A program made the position numbers and the translations under genes. From positions 248,001 through 312,000 of the forward strand of contig JAVXMY010000001.1 of assembly GCA_036646055.1 (NCBI GenBank): DNA of 64,000 nt. The letters run 5' to 3'. This document shows, piece after piece, positions 1 to 7,957 of the stretch. Source of the stretch: JAVWMQ01 sp036646055 (lineage in GTDB: Bacteria > Bacillota > Clostridia > Peptostreptococcales > Anaerovoracaceae). How positions within the stretch are numbered: position 1 is the first letter of the stretch; the number at the start of each line of letters is the position of its first letter. Under the pieces are notes generated by a model. It did not search any database and was not told the DNA's origin. It saw only the letters and a list, made by a program, of their open reading frames with translations.

Positions 1-6
1 TCAATA

Positions 7-76
7 CCTCCAATATCCTTTTTATTCACAATTTATTTCATAAACAAATTATAAAACACCCAAGTCAAAAAGTAAA
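7..76 (-). promoter_or_regulatory. Leftward promoter and RBS of a gene beyond the left edge
   Basis: Reading the minus strand, a -35 TTTACT (71-76), a 17-bp spacer and a -10 TATAAT (48-53) form a good housekeeping promoter. GGAGG (7-11) follows, placed so that a start codon would fall just beyond position 1. The CIRCE element directly upstream suggests that the off-window gene is a heat-shock chaperone gene such as groES, hrcA-dnaK or clpB. The gene itself cannot be seen. Confidence 0.75.
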
Positions 77-84
77 CAACTTTT

Positions 85-111
85 TTAGCACTCAACGGTT
101 TGGAGTGCTAA
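85..111 (-). promoter_or_regulatory. CIRCE operator (HrcA binding site)
   Basis: TTAGCACTC, nine bases, then GAGTGCTAA: a perfect match to the CIRCE inverted repeat bound by the heat-shock repressor HrcA. It lies 8 bp upstream of the -35 of the leftward promoter and about 140 bp beyond the amidase stop, so it serves the gene to the left, not the amidase. Confidence 0.93.
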
Positions 112-140
112 CAATACTGTCACATTGGTCTCTTCTAGCA

Positions 141-231
141 AAAATTTCTCATCACACCCTATCTCTTCCATGGTATAAGCCATGATGAGAGAGTTTTTCC
201 CCAATAAAAGAACCCTAGGATATTTCCTAGA
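141..231 (-). terminator. Probable terminator region after the amidase gene
   Basis: Two inverted repeats lie downstream of the amidase stop on the minus strand. TCCTAG/CTAGGA (215-230) is followed by a short T-rich run. CTCATCA/TGATGAG (148-154 with 183-189) encloses a CATGG/CCATG hairpin and is followed by ATTTTT. Neither is a textbook terminator, but together they plausibly end amidase transcription. Nothing else is visible between 112 and 247. Confidence 0.45.
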
Positions 232-247
232 GCTCAATTTTTTGTTT

Positions 248-1780
248 TTATAAGGATTTAGTAGTTGCTACCTTCTTAGCATAGCCGCCATTTACTCTCT
301 TACCATTGTCATACTTGTATGCACAAGCCTTAAAGTAATGTCTTTTTCCATCTTTTAGACCTTCAACTAGATAATTGTCCATATCTCCTTTGACATCAGT
401 TACTAATCTGTAGTTTTTATCGTCTGTGCTTACATAGATTCTGTAACCATCAGCGCCATTAACTGGCTGCCACTTAACTCTCACTTTGGTGTAGGATTTT
501 CCAAAGGATAAAACTGGTTTACTAGTTTTTGGTCTTGCACCATTTGCTTTAGAGTAGTCACTAAACTTGTCTCCATTTTGTCCAGCCTTTACTGAACGAA
601 CCTTGTAATAGTAAAGTTTATTAAAATCCATGTTTGTGTCTACATATGAACTTTTAGTTCCGTCAACTCGAGTTACTAGTAAATAATTACTTGTATCCTC
701 TGTTTTTCTATAGATTTCATAGGCTTCTGCACCTTCTACTTTATTCCATTTAACCACACTCTTATCATAGTCTGATCCATATGCATCAACGCCAGTTGGA
801 GTGCTTAGTTTGGTTCTACCACTTACAATATTTGAATAAGGACCGTATTTCTTTTCTCCGTTAAAAGTTCTATAGCCTCTAACCTTGTAGTAATATTCTT
901 GGTCAAACTCTAGGTTTGTATCTTTGTAAGTATTTCTACGCTCTTCTACTTTGTCAACGTACTCATAGTCCCCATCTTTAGTTAGTGATCTATATATTTC
1001 ATAACCTGTTGTCCAGTCAGCTGTTTCCCATTCTGCCTCAACAGAGTCAGTGTTAACACCTGTTACCTTCAACAATACTGGTGTTACCGGTGCTGTAAAT
1101 TCACCTGTTTTAGTTAGGCCGTAGTGTTTAGCTAATGCTGAAGCCTCAGCCATGGCCATTTTTTTAAGATTTGATTCGCTCATTAACCATTTAGCTTTGC
1201 TGTAGTTTGTATGGAATGAATGTTCAACAATTACACTTGGTGTTCCAACACTTGAAGCTCCTCTAATTACTCCATACCAGTCTCTACCGTCTGACTGTTT
1301 CTTAGTCCAAATTTTGTGTGAACTCTTTGTATCCATTACATCTTCAACGGTTTCAGCCAAAGCTCTACCAATTGGAAGTGCCTGCTGGAATAGGCTACCA
1401 TTTGCTGAAACAATAGCAAGAGGGTAGTCTGCATTGCCGCCTGAATTAGAGTGCATTGAAATCAATAAGTCATAATTCTTAGCTTTTTGTCCTCTATCGT
1501 ATACGTGTAAGTCTTTTGTCTGATCCTTTCTTGTTGTACCTACAACAAATCCAGGATAAGTTTCTAATTCTGCCTTTAAATATTCTGTTAGCTTCCACAT
1601 TTGTATTGATTCCCAGTAATCTGGGTAAGAACCTTTGTTGTAATGGGCATAGTGACCTGCATCTAACATAATATAGATACCATCACGTGTTTTACTTTCC
1701 TTTGCACTTGCTGTTGCAGGCATAATTGAAAGTACCATCATTAAAACTAGTAACAGTGATATTGCTCTCTTCTTTTTCAT
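248..1780 (-). CDS. Secreted N-acetylmuramoyl-L-alanine amidase with FN3-like repeats
   Basis: A predicted cell-wall hydrolase of 510 residues that cuts the amide bond between MurNAc and L-alanine. A signal peptide (KKKR, a hydrophobic stretch, cleavage near ATASA, residues 1-26) implies export. The Amidase_3 zinc domain (about 34-215) shows H43 in LDAGHY, E57, H110 in SMHS and E186 in VEHSF. Three fibronectin type III-like repeats with YEIYR or YRIY strands (about 228-505) follow and probably bind the wall or extend the enzyme. I chose the ATG at 1780 because AAGGAG lies eight bases upstream; a longer reading frame to 1810 lacks this and would bury the signal peptide. It is monocistronic, between terminators. 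Confidence 0.88.
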   Translation of the reverse strand: MKKKRAISLLLVLMMVLSIMPATASAKESKTRDGIYIMLDAGHYAHYNKGSYPDYWESIQMWKLTEYLKAELETYPGFVVGTTRKDQTKDLHVYDRGQKAKNYDLLISMHSNSGGNADYPLAIVSANGSLFQQALPIGRALAETVEDVMDTKSSHKIWTKKQSDGRDWYGVIRGASSVGTPSVIVEHSFHTNYSKAKWLMSESNLKKMAMAEASALAKHYGLTKTGEFTAPVTPVLLKVTGVNTDSVEAEWETADWTTGYEIYRSLTKDGDYEYVDKVEERRNTYKDTNLEFDQEYYYKVRGYRTFNGEKKYGPYSNIVSGRTKLSTPTGVDAYGSDYDKSVVKWNKVEGAEAYEIYRKTEDTSNYLLVTRVDGTKSSYVDTNMDFNKLYYYKVRSVKAGQNGDKFSDYSKANGARPKTSKPVLSFGKSYTKVRVKWQPVNGADGYRIYVSTDDKNYRLVTDVKGDMDNYLVEGLKDGKRHYFKACAYKYDNGKRVNGGYAKKVATTKSL

Positions 1781-1862
1781 TAATAACGACTCCTTTTCTT
1801 CATCATTCACATTAGCATTTATTCTTTCTTTCGATATTATAACATGGTTAACCTAAAACACT

Positions 1863-1911
1863 AAAAAAGACTATTAATTTTCACATAGTTTTCAACTAAC
1901 AGTCTTTTTAT
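1863..1911 (-). terminator. Terminator after the site-2 protease gene
   Basis: AAAAAGACT and AGTCTTTTT arms (1901-1910 and 1863-1872) with partly paired inner arms form a hairpin followed by T residues on the minus strand, just past the stop of the M50 gene. The arms are A- and T-rich on both sides, so it could work in both directions. Confidence 0.7.
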
Positions 1912-1917
1912 TAACTT

Positions 1918-2643
1918 TTAAAAAAATGGGGTTATATTACTTAACAAATTAAGCATAAACATTACCATTGGGTACAAAATTCTACCTGTAAAATTAAATA
2001 GAATTAGCACCATCAAAATTATAAAGCCCTTGTCATATATCTTATACCACCATGAAGTGTTTTTTAGATCAAATATTTCTGTAATTACATTAAATCCATC
2101 AAGTGGTGGGATAGGTAACAGGTTAAATAACATTAAAACAATGTTCATATAAACAGCATAGAACACTATTGTCATAATAGTACCAGGCATTGCCCCCATA
2201 GCCATTGTCCATCCAAGTGAAACAAATAGCACCTTATATAATAAGGTGAACAATACTGCCAAAATAAGGTTCATTGTAACCCCAGCTAAAGACACTAACA
2301 TTTCATCTCTTCTTCTATTCTTAAAGTTAAATGGGTTAATTTGTACAGCTTTACCCCAGCCAAAACCAACAAATAGCAAGGCTATAAAGCCAACAATATC
2401 TATATGAGCTAGTGGGTTTATAGTCACTCGACCCTGAATTTTTGGAGTTGAATCACCTAACTTATATGCTGTCCATCCATGAGCAAACTCATGAAAGGAA
2501 AGTCCAATTATAATCCCTGGCAAAATAAGTGCCTTCCCCATTATATAATCCAATGGATTTGAAACCATTCCACCTTTTAAAGCAAAAAACGCCATTAAAG
2601 CAATAAGCCCCAAGGTCATTGGATTTAGATTTCTATTATTCAC
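1918..2643 (-). CDS. Site-2 protease family (M50) membrane metalloprotease
   Basis: A 241-residue polytopic membrane protein with the zinc-protease signature HEFAHG (H51, E52, H55) and the second metal motif NLLPIPPLDG (D182), as in rhomboid-independent intramembrane proteases such as the RseP/SpoIVFB group. The length and lack of PDZ or CBS domains match the short Firmicute members, whose substrates are mostly unknown. Translation starts at a GTG at 2643 preceded by AAGGAG. The stop of cardiolipin synthase is 18 bp upstream, so the two are probably co-transcribed, which would fit an envelope-stress or membrane-maintenance job. The substrate cannot be inferred. Confidence 0.88.
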   Translation of the reverse strand: MNNRNLNPMTLGLIALMAFFALKGGMVSNPLDYIMGKALILPGIIIGLSFHEFAHGWTAYKLGDSTPKIQGRVTINPLAHIDIVGFIALLFVGFGWGKAVQINPFNFKNRRRDEMLVSLAGVTMNLILAVLFTLLYKVLFVSLGWTMAMGAMPGTIMTIVFYAVYMNIVLMLFNLLPIPPLDGFNVITEIFDLKNTSWWYKIYDKGFIILMVLILFNFTGRILYPMVMFMLNLLSNITPFF

Positions 2644-2661
2644 ACATATCTCCTTTCACAT

Positions 2662-4119
2662 TTATAACACATCTGAAAGCAACCTAGAAATAGGCTCTTT
2701 AATTTTAATAAGTCTACTTCTCTTTGCGTATTTATCCATAGTAAGCTCAGTACACTCTTTCATATCCTCTTCAAAAATATTCTCTAATTTAATTGTTTCC
2801 TTAGCATCATAAATAAATGCGTTGGTTTCAAAATTAAGTTTAAAACTTCTAATATCGAAATTTGCAGATCCTACAGTTGCAACACTACTATCAACAGTCA
2901 TTGTCTTAGCATGAAGGAATCCATTATTATAAATAAATACTCTTCCTCCAGCCCTTAATATTTCAGCAACATATGAAAGTGTGGCCCAATATACAAAGGC
3001 GTGGTCCGGCTTAGAAGGAATCATTATTCTTACATCAATTCCCGATTGAGCTGCCATTTTAATACTTTCTAGTATTGTTTCATCTGGGACAAAGTATGGA
3101 GTTTGAATAAATATTTTTTCTTCTGCCAAAGTTATCATTCTAAGAAATCCTCTTTTGATTTCCTCATGATGCTGATCTGGTCCACTAGAAACAATTTGCA
3201 TACCAACATGGCCTGCTTGCCTTTCCAAAGAGAAAAACAAACGCTTATAATCAATATCGTCTTCTTTGGCTGCAAATTTCCAATCCATAAGTATTCTACC
3301 GTTAATATCTTGGACTGCACCACCTGTAATTCTAATATGGGTATCTCTCCAATGTCCAAACTTCTTCTTTAGACCTACATATTCCCTTGCAATATTATAT
3401 CCTCCAATATATGCAATTTTGCCGTCTATTACAACTAGTTTTCTATGATTTCTATAATTAAATTTAATATTTATTATTCTTAATTTAGGTGGGAAGAAGG
3501 TAGCAAACTTACCACCAGCTTCAATAAAATCCCTAAGATATTCTTCAGTAATTGTTCTGCTTCCCATAGCATCTACCAAAAGTCTAACCTTAACACCTTC
3601 TTTAGCTTTTTTAGTCAAAGCAGCTAAAAAGGCTTTGCCAATTTTATCTCTTTTAATAATGAAGTATTCCACATTGATTATTTCCGTTGCATTTTCAATG
3701 TCCTTTAGAAGTGCCTCCATTTTGTCAGTACCTTCTGTAAGGATTTCTACGCTGTTATCCTGAGTAAAATAAGCCTTACCATAAACCTGGTTAAGCCTAA
3801 TTAGCTCTCGCCATCTGTGATCTGTATTTTTAAATTCATATTCACCATCAGCAATGGCCTTCTCCTGTTTCATAAGTGAGTTTGTAATAAACTTCTCTTC
3901 ATCTACAGTTAATTTAAACATTTTTTCTCTAGAGAAATTCTGGGAAAAAAGTATATATAGCAGTATTCCAAACCCTGGTATTATGTATAAAATCATTATC
4001 CACGCTAGGGTTGATGATGGATTTTTTCTTTCTAAAAATACTATTCCAAGTGAAATAATAAAATTAATAATATAAATAAATGTCAAAAAATCTGGAAGTG
4101 CAACTAATAAATTATCCAT
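2662..4119 (-). CDS. cls: Cardiolipin synthase
   Basis: A 485-residue phospholipase D superfamily enzyme that joins two phosphatidylglycerols into cardiolipin and glycerol at the membrane. Two N-terminal membrane segments (about 8-29 and 38-60) are followed by two PLD domains. Both HKD motifs are intact: H225, K227 and D232 (HRKLVVIDG), then H403, K405 and D410 (HAKTMTVD). The length matches the bacterial Cls family. It is the first gene of a probable two-gene operon with the M50 protease. The promoter was not resolved in the AT-rich stretch upstream. Confidence 0.93.
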   Translation of the reverse strand: MDNLLVALPDFLTFIYIINFIISLGIVFLERKNPSSTLAWIMILYIIPGFGILLYILFSQNFSREKMFKLTVDEEKFITNSLMKQEKAIADGEYEFKNTDHRWRELIRLNQVYGKAYFTQDNSVEILTEGTDKMEALLKDIENATEIINVEYFIIKRDKIGKAFLAALTKKAKEGVKVRLLVDAMGSRTITEEYLRDFIEAGGKFATFFPPKLRIINIKFNYRNHRKLVVIDGKIAYIGGYNIAREYVGLKKKFGHWRDTHIRITGGAVQDINGRILMDWKFAAKEDDIDYKRLFFSLERQAGHVGMQIVSSGPDQHHEEIKRGFLRMITLAEEKIFIQTPYFVPDETILESIKMAAQSGIDVRIMIPSKPDHAFVYWATLSYVAEILRAGGRVFIYNNGFLHAKTMTVDSSVATVGSANFDIRSFKLNFETNAFIYDAKETIKLENIFEEDMKECTELTMDKYAKRSRLIKIKEPISRLLSDVL

Positions 4120-4160
4120 AAATTCCTCCTTTCTAAAAATTCATATCGTTATATTATAAC

Positions 4161-4195
4161 AAAAAAAAGGAACTTAGCCAAGTAGCCAAGTTCTC
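4161..4195 (-). terminator. Terminator after trpB
   Basis: On the minus strand a 9-bp stem (GAACTTGGC with GCTAAGTTC, one G-U pair) and a 6-base loop are followed by CCTTTTTTT. It lies about 40 bp past the trpB stop and closes the T-box-controlled transcript. Confidence 0.88.
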
Positions 4196-4236
4196 TTTGT
4201 AATATCAACTTATAATTTTATGACATTTTGTAAGAA

Positions 4237-5451
4237 CTACAGTCTGTCTCCATATTTTTCTAATACGTAATCCATATCCTTGTCTCCTCTACCGCTAAGG
4301 TTTACTAAAACAAAACCTGGATTGTCTTCAAGTTTAGCAAGTTTAATTGCATAAGCTAATGCATGTGAGCTTTCAATGGCAGGAATTATACCTTCCATTC
4401 TAGATAGTTTAAAGAATGCATCAATTGCTTCCTCGTCATCAATAACATCATACTTAACTCTTCCAACATCTCTTAAGTATGCATGTTCTGGTCCAGAAGA
4501 AGGATAATCAAGGCCACTTGCAATAGAATAAACTGGAGCTGGCTCACCTTTATCATCCTTAAGCATTATACTTTCAAATCCATGCATAATTCCTTTACTT
4601 CCATAAGTAAGTGATGCTGCATGATCTCCAAGGGTAGTCCCTTTGCCTAATGGCTCAACACCATAAATATCAACTGGTTCTTCTAGGAAGGCATTAAACA
4701 TTCCAGCAGCATTACTGCCACCTCCAACACAAGCAACAACAGCGTCAGGAAGATAACCTGTCATTTCCTTAAACTGAGCCTTAGCTTCTTCCCCAATAAC
4801 CATCTGGAAGTCTCGAACCATCATTGGAAATGGATGAGGCCCCAAAACTGAACCAATACAGTAAATTGAATTCTTATAATCCTTGCTGTATGCATCAAAA
4901 GCAGAATCTACAGCCTCTTTTAATGTTTTAAGGCCGTGAGTAACTGGAACAACATTTGCCCCAAGAAGTTTCATTCTTGCCACATTTGGAGCCTGCTTAA
5001 GTATATCAACTTCTCCCATATGTATTTCACATTCAAGGCCAAAGAATGCAGCCGCAGTAGCTAGAGCAACCCCATGCTGACCTGCACCAGTTTCAGCTAT
5101 AAGTTTTTTCTTGCCCATATACTTAGCCAATAATCCTTCTCCCATACAGTGGTTGATTTTATGAGCCCCAGTATGGTTTAAATCTTCTCTCTTTAGATAA
5201 ATTTGAGTTGTCCCAAGTTCTCTAGAAAGTCTTTCACAATGATAAACTGGTGTGGGTCTCCCCTGAAACTCTTTTCTAATTCTTCTAAGTTCATTTATAA
5301 ACTGAGCAGAATGAGCAATGGTGTTATATGCTTCTGTTACTTCTTCAAATCCTGGTATTAGCTCTGGGCTCAAAAAAGCCCCACCAAATTCACCAAATTT
5401 TCCTTCTTTGTTTGGATAGTTCTTTGCAAAATTCCTAAAATCTACTGTCAT
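4237..5451 (-). CDS. trpB: Tryptophan synthase beta chain
   Basis: A PLP enzyme of 404 residues that condenses indole with L-serine to give tryptophan. The PLP lysine is K98 in HTGAHKIN; the ETGAGQHG loop and the GGGSNA phosphate-binding loop are intact. The N-terminal FGEFGGAF and overall length place it with ordinary TrpB1. The start at 5451 is set by GGAGG seven bases upstream; upstream in-frame codons fall in the T-box terminator and are not translated. No trpA or other trp gene lies nearby, so the enzyme may salvage indole or act with a TrpA encoded elsewhere. Expression should rise when tRNA-Trp is uncharged. Confidence 0.95.
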   Translation of the reverse strand: MTVDFRNFAKNYPNKEGKFGEFGGAFLSPELIPGFEEVTEAYNTIAHSAQFINELRRIRKEFQGRPTPVYHCERLSRELGTTQIYLKREDLNHTGAHKINHCMGEGLLAKYMGKKKLIAETGAGQHGVALATAAAFFGLECEIHMGEVDILKQAPNVARMKLLGANVVPVTHGLKTLKEAVDSAFDAYSKDYKNSIYCIGSVLGPHPFPMMVRDFQMVIGEEAKAQFKEMTGYLPDAVVACVGGGSNAAGMFNAFLEEPVDIYGVEPLGKGTTLGDHAASLTYGSKGIMHGFESIMLKDDKGEPAPVYSIASGLDYPSSGPEHAYLRDVGRVKYDVIDDEEAIDAFFKLSRMEGIIPAIESSHALAYAIKLAKLEDNPGFVLVNLSGRGDKDMDYVLEKYGDRL

Positions 5452-5504
5452 GTTTCTACCTCCTACATTGACACAATTGATGACTCTCTCGGTAGTTTTT
5501 TCTA

Positions 5505-5810
5505 TAAAAAAAACGCTTATCCTAAAATAAGGACAAGCGTTAACCTGCGGTACCACCTTAATTAGCAACTTTGAGTTGCTCTCTCTGCAGAGTGCCATCA
5601 CACTCCTAGCCCGTTACGCCGGCTTCGCGTCTCAACTACTTAGTTTTTCTCTATTATTGCAAAGCTAGGCTCCACTTTTTTAAAAAACTGTTCATATCAC
5701 CCTCAAAGGCCCATATTCTATCACTGACATTCACCTGGCTTACACCGCCCCAGACTCGCTTAGAATCGTTCTAATAGCATTTTTCCTTTTCATCGGTTTT
5801 TATTAACTTG
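5505..5810 (-). promoter_or_regulatory. T-box riboswitch, tRNA-Trp specific (UGG specifier)
   Basis: The 5' leader of trpB. It carries the T-box core AAGGTGGTACCGCA (5546-5559), able to pair with the tRNA acceptor end, and a strong terminator (arms 5512-5522 and 5531-5541, then eight T's). Upstream, Stem I shows the distal-loop sequence GGTGTAAGCC and, on its 3' side, GAATATGGGCC. The codon TGG at 5711-5713 sits in the expected specifier position, so tRNA-Trp should be the ligand. Reading the specifier by eye is inference; the T-box motif and the terminator are direct. Confidence 0.93.
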
Positions 5811-5816
5811 TAACAA

Positions 5817-5845
5817 AGAATAGCACTAAAATCTCATTATGTCAA
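5817..5845 (-). promoter_or_regulatory. Promoter of the T-box/trpB transcript
   Basis: Minus-strand TTGACA (5840-5845), a 17-bp spacer and TATTCT (5817-5822), directly upstream of the T-box leader. Confidence 0.8.
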
Positions 5846-5874
5846 TACTGTAATAACAAATTTATATTATTGTA

Positions 5875-5903
5875 TTGATTTATTAGAAATAGGGGTATAT
5901 ATT
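5875..5903 (+). promoter_or_regulatory. Promoter of the PHP gene
   Basis: TTGATT (5875-5880), 17 bp, TATATT (5898-5903), about 40 bp before the PHP start codon. It is divergent from the trpB leader promoter. Confidence 0.65.
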
Positions 5904-5944
5904 TATCATATAAACTACAACTAAAAAACGAAAGGAGTAAATAT

Positions 5945-6727
5945 TTGAAATTCGACTTACACTGCCATACTAAAGGTGGTTCAATCGACTCAAAGGTTAC
6001 ACTTGAGTCTTACATTAGACTTCTTAAGTCTCAAGGCTTTGACGGAATGATGATCAGTGACCATACTACATACAAAGGATGTAAAGTTTGGGACCAAATT
6101 AAAGATCAAGAAGAATTCAAAGATTTTACTGTATTAAAAGGCGTAGAATACGACACAATAGATGGGGGACATTTTTTAGTTATTCTACCCGATGATATTA
6201 TACTTAAGGTACTTCACATTAGAGGATTATCTCTAAAAGCACTTATTAAGGTTGTTCACCACTTTGGTGGCATTCTTGGACCGGCTCACCCATTTGGTGT
6301 TAAAAGTTCAAGTGCAATGTTTTTAAGAGCTATGAAGAGAGACCCATCATTAGTGAATCATTTTGATTTCATCGAAGCATTTAACACATGTGAAACTAAA
6401 GAATCAAACGTTAAAGCAGCTCATATGGCCAACAAGCTAAACCTACCAGGGCTTGGCGGATCTGATGCTCACAAAGAAGAGTATGTTGGAATGGCTTATA
6501 CTGAGATTGATGCTGATATTAAGACTAACAACGACTTTATTAAAGCCATTAAGGAAGATAAAGTTTACGATGCAGGCGGAACCGAAAGAGTAGCAACAAA
6601 GGCTATGGCACGTAAATGCCATTGGTCTGGTGTTTGGGCATTTAAAGCCTATAACTCAGGATTGAGCTACCTGTTCTCACCCTACAGAGAATATCAAATG
6701 TCTAGAGCAATTGTATATTCATCTTAG
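5945..6727 (+). CDS. PHP-domain phosphoesterase
   Basis: A 260-residue protein with the metal-binding PHP fold seen in histidinol phosphatase-like enzymes and RNase AM. Visible motifs are DLHCHT at the N-terminus, SDHT (about residue 39), GVEYD, GPAHPFG and GSDAHK, together giving the usual cluster of His/Asp metal ligands. The substrate cannot be read from sequence; phosphate monoesters or short oligonucleotides are possible. Translation starts at TTG (5945), chosen because AAAGGAG is placed correctly upstream and the PHP motif begins at once. It is a single-gene unit between its own promoter and a terminator. Confidence 0.85.
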   Translation: MKFDLHCHTKGGSIDSKVTLESYIRLLKSQGFDGMMISDHTTYKGCKVWDQIKDQEEFKDFTVLKGVEYDTIDGGHFLVILPDDIILKVLHIRGLSLKALIKVVHHFGGILGPAHPFGVKSSSAMFLRAMKRDPSLVNHFDFIEAFNTCETKESNVKAAHMANKLNLPGLGGSDAHKEEYVGMAYTEIDADIKTNNDFIKAIKEDKVYDAGGTERVATKAMARKCHWSGVWAFKAYNSGLSYLFSPYREYQMSRAIVYSS

Positions 6728-6768
6728 GTTAGTTTGGCAACAGCCAATTTATCTAGTTAGACAAATTA

Positions 6769-6804
6769 TAAAAGACTGTAAGAATATCTTACAGTCTTTT
6801 ATTT
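6769..6804. terminator. Bidirectional terminator between converging genes
   Basis: A near-perfect 13-bp stem (AAAGACTGTAAGA with its complement), a 3-base loop, and flanking A and T runs. It serves the PHP gene on plus and the DHHW gene on minus. Confidence 0.92.
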
Positions 6805-6809
6805 TGCTT

Positions 6810-7946
6810 TTAACTTAATGTTCTAATGCTAGTGTCCGTTGCTATTGTATTGGCATTATAGACAAATAGCACCTTATCTATACCATTGTTTCTTATAACT
6901 TTGCTTATATCACCATAGAAATATCTTGGATCTATTACTGTTGTTGTTTTGAAATAAGGGGCAACATAGGGTATAAATGAGTTTCCGTATGAATCCTTTA
7001 TTATTAAAAGGTTTTTTTTGTTAGCTGTTGTTGATTTGATTTTTACAACTCCATGATTTCCACCCATAAAAACCTGGTACTGATCCTTTTCATTTAATTT
7101 CTTCGTATCAAAGAAGCATGCTGTCTTCTTAGATTCTTCAACATAAGTAATTACCGTTTTAGGTACCTTCTTTGTAGGTCTTCCCACATATATTTTGTCT
7201 TTAGGTCCACCATAATATCCGCTTTTAGATTTTAATGAACCCTCAAAAGTATTACTTACTATTAAGTCTTCAAATCCATTTTTGTCTGCCTTAATGTCCA
7301 ATGGTCTTATGGTTTTTTTAACTGCCTTTTTAACTCCTTCGTTGGTCCAGTGATGATCTCCCTTATAATATAGGTCTTCCTTATTCTCACTTCCTTTGAA
7401 GGACTTTCTAACATCAATGGTTTTTATTCCTTTAGCTTCTAAGTTTTTAAATAAGTAATCCATATATTCATCTTGGTTACTCTTAGGCGCTGCCATTGGA
7501 AGTTTGTTTTCCAAAACATTTACAGCAGTTGGTGCAATTAAAGCATTTACTTCTATATTGTTTTTCATTTTTCTTACGCCTGCAATAGAGTTAACAGTTT
7601 TATCTCTGTCCTTATCGCTTACATCTATAAATTTTTCTAGTAAAAATCCACTTCTACCATTATATACGCCTTGGGATTCTGGCTTGCCTCTTAAGAAGTC
7701 CACTCCGACCTTGAGCCTTACCCACAAGTCCTTAAGGATAAATTGATCATTAATATATTGTTCTAAATGTTTTTGAAATCTTCCCTCTTCAATGCTGTTC
7801 CATGAAACCTTAGGCATTTGATTTAATGCCCTGTTTTCCGTTTCTGAAAACTCCTTAGGTGGAGTCAAAAAATCAAAACAAGCAATTGCGAAAATAAAGA
7901 CACAAAAGACTATTGATAATTTTTTAAAATAACTATACTTCTTCAT
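6810..7946 (-). CDS. DHHW family protein (AlgJ/AlgX-like O-acyltransfer partner)
   Basis: A 378-residue protein with one N-terminal membrane anchor (about 8-26) and an extracytoplasmic SGNH-like domain. It shows GDHHWT (D197, H198, H199) and, near residue 316, KDSYGNSF, the serine block used by AlgJ/AlgX-type enzymes that move acyl groups onto surface glycans. It lies 11 bp downstream of the MBOAT gene and is last in a four-gene unit, consistent with taking an acyl group delivered across the membrane by MBOAT. The glycan acceptor is not identifiable. Confidence 0.85.
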   Translation of the reverse strand: MKKYSYFKKLSIVFCVFIFAIACFDFLTPPKEFSETENRALNQMPKVSWNSIEEGRFQKHLEQYINDQFILKDLWVRLKVGVDFLRGKPESQGVYNGRSGFLLEKFIDVSDKDRDKTVNSIAGVRKMKNNIEVNALIAPTAVNVLENKLPMAAPKSNQDEYMDYLFKNLEAKGIKTIDVRKSFKGSENKEDLYYKGDHHWTNEGVKKAVKKTIRPLDIKADKNGFEDLIVSNTFEGSLKSKSGYYGGPKDKIYVGRPTKKVPKTVITYVEESKKTACFFDTKKLNEKDQYQVFMGGNHGVVKIKSTTANKKNLLIIKDSYGNSFIPYVAPYFKTTTVIDPRYFYGDISKVIRNNGIDKVLFVYNANTIATDTSIRTLS

Positions 7947-7957
7947 TTTCCCACCTG

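Noticed and set aside
5452..5601. N-terminal extension of trpB
   Set aside because: The extra codons fall in the T-box terminator and antiterminator; the GGAGG site supports the start at 5451.
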